Of a DNA stretch of 19,584 bases, positions 14,253 through 19,584 are shown in pieces. Each line of letters starts with the position of its first letter. Within the stretch, counting starts at the first letter, position 1. The notes under the pieces are model-generated. The model had not been told where the DNA came from. It searched no databases and saw nothing but the letters and a program-made list of their open reading frames with translations. A program made the translations under genes and the position numbers. The stretch spans positions 1 to 19,584 of the forward strand of contig CAKTZI010000056.1 of assembly GCA_934635385.1 (NCBI GenBank), read 5' to 3'. Origin of the DNA: an uncultured Kiritimatiellota bacterium. Lineage in GTDB: Bacteria; Verrucomicrobiota; Kiritimatiellia; RFP12; UBA1067.

Positions 14253-14351
14253 TTACGGCAGGTTGCCCATGAGCCAGTTCAGCAGATACAGGGCCGCGAC
14301 CGCCGCGAGCGCGGCGACGACCTCGATTCGGGTCTTCAGTTCCTTGTGCAT
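14253..14351 (-). CDS. 32-aa single-pass membrane peptide upstream of the Na/Pi transporter
   Basis: A short frame that has the marks of a real gene. It encodes a basic N-terminus (MHKELKTRIE) and one hydrophobic helix (VVAALAAVAALYLLNWLMG), ending NLP. ATG 14351 has a strong AAGGAG nine bases upstream. An in-frame upstream ATG at 14378 would add nine Lys/Glu-rich residues but has no Shine-Dalgarno. The stop is 13 bases from the transporter ATG and overlaps its ribosome site (TAACGGAG). By analogy with small subunits such as KdpF it may stabilise or tune the transporter; that is inference. Confidence 0.65.
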   Translation of the reverse strand: MHKELKTRIEVVAALAAVAALYLLNWLMGNLP

Positions 14352-14389
14352 ACGCTTCTTCTCCTTCTTTTCCTTCATTGTCACCGCGC

Positions 14390-14398
14390 ATTATGGCA
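14390..14398 (-). promoter_or_regulatory. Possible extended -10 promoter for the peptide-transporter pair
   Basis: The minus strand reads TGCCATAAT: a CATAAT hexamer (14390-14395) with an upstream TGN. It would start transcription near 14383. This favours the downstream ATG at 14351 for the small peptide. No clear -35 is seen. The 14379-14439 gap holds no terminator that I can see for the rluA-type gene upstream. Confidence 0.4.
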
Positions 14399-14439
14399 AA
14401 TGACTGTGAGGAACAGATAAGAAGCGTGTTAGGATTTGG

Positions 14440-15396
14440 TTAAAATTCGGCCCAGGCCGGGAGCGGTGTGCGGATCTCGACGGGATTCCCGGACACGGGA
14501 TGCCTAAACATTGCCGCGAGGGCGTGGAGGCAATGGCCCGTCTGGCCCTCGACGGCGAACGCGCCGTAGAGGCGGTCGTTCACGATATGCAGCCCGGCAA
14601 GGGCCAGCTGCGCGCGGATCTGGTGCGTGACGCCCGTCTGGATCGTGATCTCCAGAAGCGTGCGAGACTCGTTCTCGACCGTCGTGTGCGCGAGGGGCTT
14701 GAACTGCGTCACGGCCCGCAGCGGCTTCAGTCGTGCGCGCTGGGCGCGCGTGAGGCGGTTCTGGTGGAAGTCGATCATCCGGCAGAACGGGAGCGTCGGA
14801 TCGTGCGTGAGGTCGTTCTCCAGCGTGCCGCCGACGGCGACAGACCCCTCGACGAGGGCGAGGTAGGTCTTGCGGACAGTCTGCGCGGCGAACTGGGCGC
14901 GCAGGCTCTCGAACGCCTCGGACGTGCGCGCGACGAGGACGAGGCCGGACGTGTCCGCGTCGATGCGGTGAAGGGCCCCGGCCATGAGCGGGCTCTCGCC
15001 GAGGCGCGTCAGCGCCGGGCCGAGCGCGCGGCATTCGGGATGGCGCGTCGCGACGGCGTTCATGAGCGTGCCCGTCTCGCGGCAGGTGAGCGGCTGGACG
15101 GGAATTCCGGCCGGCTTGTCGAACGCCAGGAGCGCGGCGTCCTCGAACAGCGGCCGGGGACAGGCCCCGGCGGGCGCGACGAGGTTGTCGTCGGCTTCAA
15201 GCAGCGTCTTCACGCAAATCGTCTCGCCGCCGCGCAGCTTCAGGCCCTTCGCCGCGCGTCGTCCGTTGACAAGCACCGTCCCGTCGGCGACCGCCTCGCG
15301 GACGAACGCGCGCGTGGACGTCGGAAAGGCATGAAGAAGGGCGACGTCCAGCCGGACACCGCCTTCCCTGATTTCAAGACTCTTATTCTGAATCAC
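14440..15396 (-). CDS. RluA-family RNA pseudouridine synthase with S4 domain
   Basis: Converts specific uridines to pseudouridine in rRNA or tRNA, in the cytoplasm. It is 318 aa. Residues about 12-70 form an S4 RNA-binding domain (RLDVALLHAFP, FVREAVADGTVLVNG). The catalytic domain has LLAFDKPAGIPVQP and the active-site motif GALHRIDADTSGLVLV, where Asp146 is the expected nucleophile. HQIRAQLALAGLHIVNDRLYG is the C-terminal family motif. The start is GTG at 15396, 12 bases after the small lipoprotein gene's stop; its ribosome site is weak. The target uridine (RluC, RluD or another type) cannot be assigned. Confidence 0.93.
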   Translation of the reverse strand: MIQNKSLEIREGGVRLDVALLHAFPTSTRAFVREAVADGTVLVNGRRAAKGLKLRGGETICVKTLLEADDNLVAPAGACPRPLFEDAALLAFDKPAGIPVQPLTCRETGTLMNAVATRHPECRALGPALTRLGESPLMAGALHRIDADTSGLVLVARTSEAFESLRAQFAAQTVRKTYLALVEGSVAVGGTLENDLTHDPTLPFCRMIDFHQNRLTRAQRARLKPLRAVTQFKPLAHTTVENESRTLLEITIQTGVTHQIRAQLALAGLHIVNDRLYGAFAVEGQTGHCLHALAAMFRHPVSGNPVEIRTPLPAWAEF

Positions 15397-15408
15397 CTGT
15401 CGTCTTTG

Positions 15409-15567
15409 TCAGTCGTAGCGATCCATCACGGACGGCGCAATCGGGGCGATGCCCTCCCAGCTTCGGTTGGAGGCCCACGGAAGGTCCGAATCCTCCGCCG
15501 AGTCGGCGAGGCACCCCGCGAGGAGCGCCAGCGCCAGACCGACCAACATGCGTTCGACCGTTTTCAT
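15409..15567 (-). CDS. Small lipoprotein (52 aa), unknown function
   Basis: A short gene with a type II signal: MKTVERMLVGLALALLAGC, with lipobox LAGC and Cys19 as the predicted lipid-modified residue. The mature part is about 34 residues, acidic and Trp-containing, ending APSVMDRYD. Its ATG overlaps the upstream gene's stop by one base (TGATG at 15565-15569), so it is probably translated by coupling. An rluA-type gene follows after 12 bases. It would be anchored in a membrane facing the periplasm. No family is recognised. Confidence 0.65.
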   Translation of the reverse strand: MKTVERMLVGLALALLAGCLADSAEDSDLPWASNRSWEGIAPIAPSVMDRYD

Positions 15568-16694
15568 CAGTCAGCAAAGACCGTGTCGCCTTCGGCGAGC
15601 GAATCCTGCGCCCACGCGCCGAGAATGTCGCAGATGACGTAGGGCTTGCCCTTGACCTCCTGACGGAGGCGGACGCGCCCGACGAACGTCTCGCCGCGCT
15701 TGACGCCGAGGTCGATTGCCGGCAGCGGCTTCGAGAGGTCGTCGCCCTTGAGCTCCTTCAAGGCCTCGTCGGAGAACGCGATGACGGCGAACATCTTCTC
15801 GTTGTCGGCCTCGACGACCTTGCCCTTGTCGCCCGCCGGGAGCGACGTGACGGCCGTGCCCGCGCCCGCCGCCGAGGCCGTGCCCCGCGTCTGGATCGAG
15901 TCCTGAAGCATCTTGCGCAGGTTCTCGTTGAGCTGCTTCGCCTTCGCGATCTCCTCGTTCTTGGCCTCGATCTCCTCGTCCTTGCGCTGGATCTCGTCGT
16001 TCTTCGAGGCGATCTCGCCGTTCAGCTCGTCAATCTGCGACTTGATCTTCGCCACGTCGCTCTGCACCTTCTCGCGGCCCTGCTCGACCTCGTTCATCTT
16101 CGTCTTCAGCTCGGCGATCGTCACCTTGTCCTGGCGCGCCTCCGGCTTCAGGCGGTTGATCTCCGTCACCGTCGCCTCCAGCTTCGCGCGGAGGTCGGCG
16201 AGGGCCGCGCGCGTCGTGTTGAGGCGCGCCTGCTGGGCCTTGGCGGACTCGAAGAGCCGGTTCAGCAGCTCGTCCTCCGTCCCCGGCCCGCGCATGAGGG
16301 GCTGGTTGCCGTCCATCAGCGGGTCGCCGTTGACGTCGGTCGCGTAGACCGCGCGCAGCTGTCGCCGCTCGTTCTCGCCCCACTTGTAGGTCACGTCGTC
16401 GCCCGTGCGCGTCTGCTCAAGGGCGCCGTTGTAGTCTTCGAGCACGTTGCTCATGTCGGGCGAATCGACGAGGCGGGCCTCGACGGGCGAGGCGTCTTTC
16501 TTGATCTCCAGCGAGAGGTCTTTCGCCGGGTCGCCCTTTTCGATCGTGCGCGCGATCTTGACGAGATAGTCTTCCTGCAACCGGTTTCGGTCGGTCAGAA
16601 GGGCGCGCTTGGCATTGAGCTGCAGCTCGAAGTAGAGCGCGGCGGCGGCAAGTGCCAGAAACACGTAAACGAGGACGTGCAGAACTTTATTCAT
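15567..16694 (-). CDS. Membrane-anchored coiled-coil protein, unknown function
   Basis: 375 aa. One N-terminal membrane segment at about residues 5-25 (VLHVLVYVFLALAAAALYF) is followed by a soluble region. A long coiled coil runs from about 145 to 265, rich in Lys, Glu and Gln, with heptad-like stretches such as KNDEIQRKDEEIEAKNEEIA. The C-terminal about 85 residues form a compact, probably beta-rich domain (MFAVIAFSDEALKELKGDDL; FVGRVRLRQEVKGKPYVICD). The topology suggests a periplasmic coiled-coil spacer, perhaps part of envelope organisation; this is inference. The ATG at 16694 is only six bases from a TAATAT -10-like sequence. It overlaps the small lipoprotein gene by one base at its end. 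Confidence 0.75.
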   Translation of the reverse strand: MNKVLHVLVYVFLALAAAALYFELQLNAKRALLTDRNRLQEDYLVKIARTIEKGDPAKDLSLEIKKDASPVEARLVDSPDMSNVLEDYNGALEQTRTGDDVTYKWGENERRQLRAVYATDVNGDPLMDGNQPLMRGPGTEDELLNRLFESAKAQQARLNTTRAALADLRAKLEATVTEINRLKPEARQDKVTIAELKTKMNEVEQGREKVQSDVAKIKSQIDELNGEIASKNDEIQRKDEEIEAKNEEIAKAKQLNENLRKMLQDSIQTRGTASAAGAGTAVTSLPAGDKGKVVEADNEKMFAVIAFSDEALKELKGDDLSKPLPAIDLGVKRGETFVGRVRLRQEVKGKPYVICDILGAWAQDSLAEGDTVFAD

Positions 16695-16700
16695 GGTCTA

Positions 16701-16706
16701 ATATTA
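16701..16706 (-). promoter_or_regulatory. -10-like element directly before the coiled-coil gene
   Basis: The minus strand reads TAATAT followed by TAGACC and then the ATG at 16694. If it is the -10 element, transcription would begin at or next to the start codon, giving a leaderless mRNA. No strong Shine-Dalgarno is in register to argue otherwise (AGAGG lies before the TAATAT). The -35 region is weak. Confidence 0.35.
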
Positions 16707-16792
16707 CCTCTTTTTGGAGTCTCTTTTTAAGTGACGGAGTGAATGATACAAAATTTTTGTTTTTTGCGCAAGTGGGGGGGCGTATTTTTTGG

Positions 16793-16798
16793 TACAAT
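16793..16798 (+). promoter_or_regulatory. -10-like element directly before tgt
   Basis: TACAAT at 16793-16798 is followed by seven bases and the GTG at 16806, so transcription would begin at about the start codon. No Shine-Dalgarno lies between. The upstream spacer is AT-rich with runs of T and a run of seven G. The -35 is not clear (TTGCGC at 16764 is 23 bases away). Confidence 0.4.
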
Positions 16799-16805
16799 AT
16801 GCGCC

Positions 16806-18002
16806 GTGAGTTTTCAGGTACTAAAGGAAGATGCGCGCACACAGGCGCGGCTGGGGCGATTGACGACCGCGCACGGGGTCGTCGAGACGCCCGTGTTCAT
16901 GGACGTCGGGACGCTCGGCACGGTGAAGGCGCTGGAGCCGCGCGACCTCGTCGCGCTGAAGACGCAGGTCGTCCTCGGCAACACCTACCACCTCCTGCTG
17001 CGGCCGGGGCCGGAGGTCATCGCCGCCGCCGGCGGGCTGCACCGGTTCATGCGGTGGGACGGCCCGATCCTCACGGACTCCGGCGGCTTCCAGGTCTTCT
17101 CGCTCGCGAAGATGCGCAAGTTCACCGAGGAGGGCTGCCACTTCCAGTCCCACCTCGACGGGCATGCGTTCTTCCTTGGCCCGAAGGAGTCGATGGCGAT
17201 GCAGCGCACGATCGGCTCCGACATCGCGATGGTCTTCGACGAGTGCCTGCCGTATCCCTGCGACCGCGCGCGCGCCGAGGCGTCGGTCGAGCGGACGATT
17301 CGCTGGGCGCGGCGGTCGAAGGACGAGCCGCACGCCGAGGGCCAGATGGTCTTCGGCATCGTGCAGGGCGGCGTCTACGACGACATCCGCCGCCACTGCG
17401 CGGAAGAGCTCGTGAAGATCGGCTTCGACGGCTATGCGGTCGGCGGCGTCTCGGTCGGCGAGCCGGAGGAATTCATGTACCAGGCCGTCGAGGCGAGCGT
17501 CCCCTACCTGCCGAAGGACCGGCCGCGCTACGTGATGGGCCTTGGCGTCCTGCACCAGATGGCGGAGTGCGTCGCGCGCGGCGTCGACATGTTCGACTGC
17601 GTCATCCCGACGCGCATCGCGCGCCACGGCACGGCCATCACGCGCAGGGGCAACGTCGCGATCAAGGCCGCGAAGTGGGCGTTCGACCCCGGCCCGGTCG
17701 AGGAGGGGTGCGACTGTTACTGCTGCCGCAACTTCTCGCGCAGCTACGTGCGCCACCTCCTGAACTGCGGCGAGATCCTCGGCCTCCGGCTGCTCACGAT
17801 CCACAACGTCTGGCGGCTGAACGAGTTCATGCGCGAGATGCGCGAATCGCTCGCGAACGACACGTTCGCCGACTTCCTCGCCGAAGCCAGAGCCTACAAG
17901 AACAGACCCCCTCACCTCTCTCAACTTCACAACTTCTCAACTTCACAACCCACAACCCGAAAGGAAAAAACAAAAAATGAACACTGCACTGATGCTCTGT
18001 GA
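16806..18002 (+). CDS. tgt: tRNA-guanine transglycosylase (queuine/preQ1 tRNA-ribosyltransferase)
   Basis: Swaps guanine 34 for preQ1 in tRNAs with GUN anticodons, the first tRNA step in queuosine synthesis. The GTG start at 16806 gives a 398-aa protein whose key residues carry the E. coli numbering: Asp91 in LTDSGGFQVFS, the nucleophile Asp264 in MFDCVIPTR, and zinc ligands Cys302, Cys304, Cys307 (CDCYCC) and His333. The upstream ATG at 16743 would add 21 unrelated residues, so it is rejected. The C-terminal about 30 residues (after ARAYKNRPP) are not family-like; they are encoded by a CAACTTCACAAC repeat and the yajC ribosome leader, and the gene ends 26 bases inside yajC. Both genes probably share a transcript. 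Confidence 0.96.
   Translation: MSFQVLKEDARTQARLGRLTTAHGVVETPVFMDVGTLGTVKALEPRDLVALKTQVVLGNTYHLLLRPGPEVIAAAGGLHRFMRWDGPILTDSGGFQVFSLAKMRKFTEEGCHFQSHLDGHAFFLGPKESMAMQRTIGSDIAMVFDECLPYPCDRARAEASVERTIRWARRSKDEPHAEGQMVFGIVQGGVYDDIRRHCAEELVKIGFDGYAVGGVSVGEPEEFMYQAVEASVPYLPKDRPRYVMGLGVLHQMAECVARGVDMFDCVIPTRIARHGTAITRRGNVAIKAAKWAFDPGPVEEGCDCYCCRNFSRSYVRHLLNCGEILGLRLLTIHNVWRLNEFMREMRESLANDTFADFLAEARAYKNRPPHLSQLHNFSTSQPTTRKEKTKNEHCTDAL
17921..17949. repeat. TCAACTTCACAAC tandem repeat at the tgt-yajC junction
   Basis: TCAACTTCACAAC occurs exactly at 17921-17933 and 17937-17949, surrounded by partial CTCAACTT and CACAACCC units. It looks like spacer repeat DNA but is read through as the Tgt tail (LSQLHNFSTSQ). 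The composition (AC/CT-rich, AT-richer) differs sharply from the flanking coding DNA. Confidence 0.8.
17957..17976 (+). promoter_or_regulatory. yajC ribosome binding leader (CCGAAAGGAAAA type)
   Basis: CCGAAAGGAAAA at 17957-17968 followed by AACAAAAA precedes ATG 17977. The 12-mer is identical to the one before groES. It fixes the yajC start even though the tgt frame is still open across it. Confidence 0.6.
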
Positions 18003-18309
18003 CGCGGCGGCGGCCGCGCCCGCTCCCCAGGCCGGCGGCATGGGGATGCTCGTCCCGATGCTCCTCATCCTCGCGATCTTCTACTTCATGATGATCCGTC
18101 CCCAGCAGCGCAAGGAGAAGGAGCGCCGGAAAATGATCGAGGAACTGCGCGCGGGCGCGAAGATCGTCTTCGCGGGCGGCCTCATGGGCACGATCCAGGA
18201 GGCGACGGAGAAGACGTTCAAGGTGGAGATCTGCCCCGGCACCACGGTCGAGATCGCGCGCAGCTGCGTCTCGGGCGTCGTCCCGACGGAGGAGCCGCAG
18301 AAGAAGTAA
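17977..18309 (+). CDS. yajC: YajC, Sec translocase accessory subunit
   Basis: Small inner-membrane protein of the SecDF-YajC complex that assists protein export. It is 110 aa. A short Ala/Pro-rich N-terminus is followed by one membrane helix (GMLVPMLLILAIFYFMMIRP, about 23-42), the family hallmark PQQRKEKERRKMIEEL, and the cytoplasmic domain with AGAKIVFAGGLMGTI. The start is fixed by the CCGAAAGGAAAA leader. The tgt-yajC order is widely conserved, but secD and secF do not follow: the next gene is a LysM membrane protein seven bases later. Confidence 0.95.
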   Translation: MNTALMLCDAAAAAPAPQAGGMGMLVPMLLILAIFYFMMIRPQQRKEKERRKMIEELRAGAKIVFAGGLMGTIQEATEKTFKVEICPGTTVEIARSCVSGVVPTEEPQKK

Positions 18310-18315
18310 GGGGCG

Positions 18316-19194
18316 ATGTCGCTCAATCGCGGCAGGTACGGCCTTGAGTGGAATCCCCGACAGGACGAGCGCAAGTCGTCCGGCCTCGGCTGGGTTTTCG
18401 TTCTTGTCGGCCTTGTCGCGCTCGTCTCGTTCTCCGTGACGCTCGTGCGGCGCTACCGCGCAGCGGCGGCGCGGGACGCGGCGGAGTTCCCGCGCGGCGC
18501 GGACGAGGCGGAGGCCGTCGTGTCGCCGCCGCCGCCCGTGCCGACGGCGCGTCCGGCGGCGGAGCCGCCCTCGCCGATCGAGCCGACCGTCCGCCGCGCC
18601 GTGACGGAGAAGCGCCCGGCGCGCGTCCGCAACCTCCTGCTGCGGCTGGAGGAGGCGGAACGCCGCCGCGACGTCGAGATGGCCGTCTCGACCATCGAGC
18701 AGATCCGCGCGCTGCCCGGCTCGCCGGCGGCCGACCTGGACGACGCGCTCGCGCGTCGGCTGGGCGTCCTGAACATGAAGCGGCTCTTCGAGCGGAAGAC
18801 GCCGCTCTGGGTGCGCGCGGTCGAGGTGCGGCGCGGCGACACGGCCTCGCGCCTTGCGGCAGAGAACGGCTCGACGTTCGCCTCGTTCGCGCGGCTGAAC
18901 GGCGGGAACGTCGAGAAGATTCGCCTCGGCGCAAAGGTCTTCGTGATGGATCATCCCCGCTTCACGCTCGTCGTCCACCGGCGGGCGCGGACGGCTGACC
19001 TGCTCCTGAAGGAAAAGTTCTTCAAGCGCTACGACCTTGCGAAGGAGCCGACGGGCAAGGCGGGCGCGTACGAGCTGCCGAAGGGTCCGCTGGCGTTCTG
19101 GCGGTCGCTCGGCGTCGCCTTCAAGGCGTCCGACCAGACGGAGATTGACCTCCTGATGCCCGTCGGCTCAAGCGTCCTCATTTCGGAAATGTAG
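18316..19194 (+). CDS. Single-pass membrane protein with a LysM-like domain
   Basis: 292 aa, function unknown. Residues 1-23 are cytoplasmic and polar. One membrane helix lies at about 24-43 (LGWVFVLVGLVALVSFSVTL). A Pro/Ala-rich linker (60-90, with SPPPPVP) and a helical segment (100-160) follow. Residues about 166-211 resemble a LysM peptidoglycan-binding domain: VRAVEVRRGDTASRLAAENG, then FARLNGG and IRLGAKVFV. The C-terminal 80 residues (FTLVVHRRAR, FFKRYDL, EPTGKAGAYEL) faintly recall the start of an L,D-transpeptidase domain, but no HGT/S-x-C active-site motif is present. Probably a periplasmic cell-wall-binding protein. The six bases between yajC and this ATG (GGGGCG) suggest co-translation with yajC. 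Confidence 0.72.
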   Translation: MSLNRGRYGLEWNPRQDERKSSGLGWVFVLVGLVALVSFSVTLVRRYRAAAARDAAEFPRGADEAEAVVSPPPPVPTARPAAEPPSPIEPTVRRAVTEKRPARVRNLLLRLEEAERRRDVEMAVSTIEQIRALPGSPAADLDDALARRLGVLNMKRLFERKTPLWVRAVEVRRGDTASRLAAENGSTFASFARLNGGNVEKIRLGAKVFVMDHPRFTLVVHRRARTADLLLKEKFFKRYDLAKEPTGKAGAYELPKGPLAFWRSLGVAFKASDQTEIDLLMPVGSSVLISEM

Positions 19195-19254
19195 GCGACT
19201 TGCCGCCTCTTGGGCTCTTCGTCAAGGGCGTCGCGGTCGAGAGCGGCAGGGGCG

Positions 19255-19584
19255 TCAGACCTTGGACAGGGGCAGGAGGACGTCGCGTTGCGAGCTTGCG
19301 ATGTGCCGTTTCAGCCAGAGGACGGCGCCGGCGGCGTCCCCCGCGCGGCAGGCCTTCAGGATCTCGCAGTGGTAGCGCCAGGCGTTTGCGACGTGGCGGA
19401 GCGTGCGCTGGTGCGAGTGCGTACCGAAGAACTGGTTGCGGCGATAGGTGTTGGCGATGATCTTCTCGGCAAGCGCGTTGCCGCTCGCGCGCAGGAGCAT
19501 CCGGTGAAAGGCGAGGTCTTCCGTCAGGAAGTCGGCTTCCGGCTGGCCGGTCATGACGGACATCTTCGCCTTGCGCATCGCGCA
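19255..19584 (-). CDS. GntR-family regulator, C-terminal FCD domain (5' end outside window)
   Basis: The frame stays open to the window edge (the ATG at 19578 is preceded by in-frame Cys-Ala codons), so the N-terminal DNA-binding winged helix lies outside. The visible 110 residues match the FCD ligand-binding domain. DLAFHRMLLRASGNALAEKI is the hallmark D-x-x-FH-x-x-L segment with the usual metal-ligand Asp and His. HCEILKACRAGDAAGAVLWL and the following KRHI supply the other His residues (the typical HxxIxxAxxxGDxxxA and HI/HL). Such regulators usually respond to small organic acids or sugar acids; the ligand and targets cannot be told. It converges with the LysM gene across a 60-base gap. 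Confidence 0.85.
   Translation of the reverse strand, partial: CAMRKAKMSVMTGQPEADFLTEDLAFHRMLLRASGNALAEKIIANTYRRNQFFGTHSHQRTLRHVANAWRYHCEILKACRAGDAAGAVLWLKRHIASSQRDVLLPLSKV

Noticed and set aside
12389..14272. Long plus-strand frame across the Na/Pi transporter
   Set aside because: Antisense shadow of a gene with intact QSSSAT and GxNIGTT motifs.
16743..16805. Upstream ATG for tgt at 16743
   Set aside because: The added 21 residues lack family similarity and cross the -10 element; the GTG at 16806 brings all catalytic and zinc residues to E. coli numbering.
19201..19248. Terminator between the LysM gene and the GntR-type gene
   Set aside because: TGCCGC/GCGGCA can pair but over a roughly 30-base loop and without a T-run, so support is too weak.

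Overview
This is a GC-rich, tightly packed bacterial chromosomal window of housekeeping genes with stress-chaperone and membrane functions. No phage, IS transposase or CRISPR array was seen. The organism cannot be fixed from the sequence alone. The GC-rich coding DNA, AT-rich repetitive spacers, sigma-54-type promoter and clade-restricted coiled-coil and LysM membrane proteins would suit a Verrucomicrobiota/Kiritimatiellota/Lentisphaerae-type (PVC) anaerobe. That placement is inference.

Layout. (1) 1-5112, plus strand: 3' part of argG, then grpE, dnaJ and an NhaC-type antiporter separated by only 3-5 bases, then tRNA-Leu(UAG) and an OB-fold-like protein; this looks like one long transcription unit. 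(2) 5113-9446, plus strand: dnaK, groES and groEL. The 208-base dnaK upstream region holds a 36-bp perfect palindrome, three GGGG-N5-CCCC type repeats and a full match to the sigma-54 promoter consensus. The spacers around groES hold six copies of ATTCGATTATT in both orientations. groEL is followed by an intrinsic terminator. (3) 9576-11578, plus strand: an Nramp-fold transporter lacking the canonical metal-binding motifs, and a short proC. (4) 11616-16694, minus strand: mscS-type channel, Na/phosphate cotransporter preceded by an unlisted 32-aa membrane peptide, RluA-type pseudouridine synthase, an unlisted 52-aa lipoprotein, and a coiled-coil membrane protein. (5) 16806-19194, plus strand: tgt, yajC and a LysM membrane protein. 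(6) 19255 to the end, minus strand: C-terminal part of a GntR/FCD regulator.

How the genes work together. GrpE, DnaJ and DnaK form the Hsp70 cycle and GroES/GroEL the chaperonin, so both main folding machines lie within about 8.4 kb. Their control looks unusual: there is no hrcA gene and no CIRCE operator in the window. Instead dnaK has a sigma-54-type promoter with an upstream dyad, and groES/groEL are flanked by self-complementary repeats that could fold in the mRNA. NhaC, MscS, the Na/Pi transporter and the Nramp-like protein suggest ion and osmotic homeostasis. Tgt and the RluA-family enzyme modify RNA. YajC belongs to the Sec system, but secD/secF do not follow it here.
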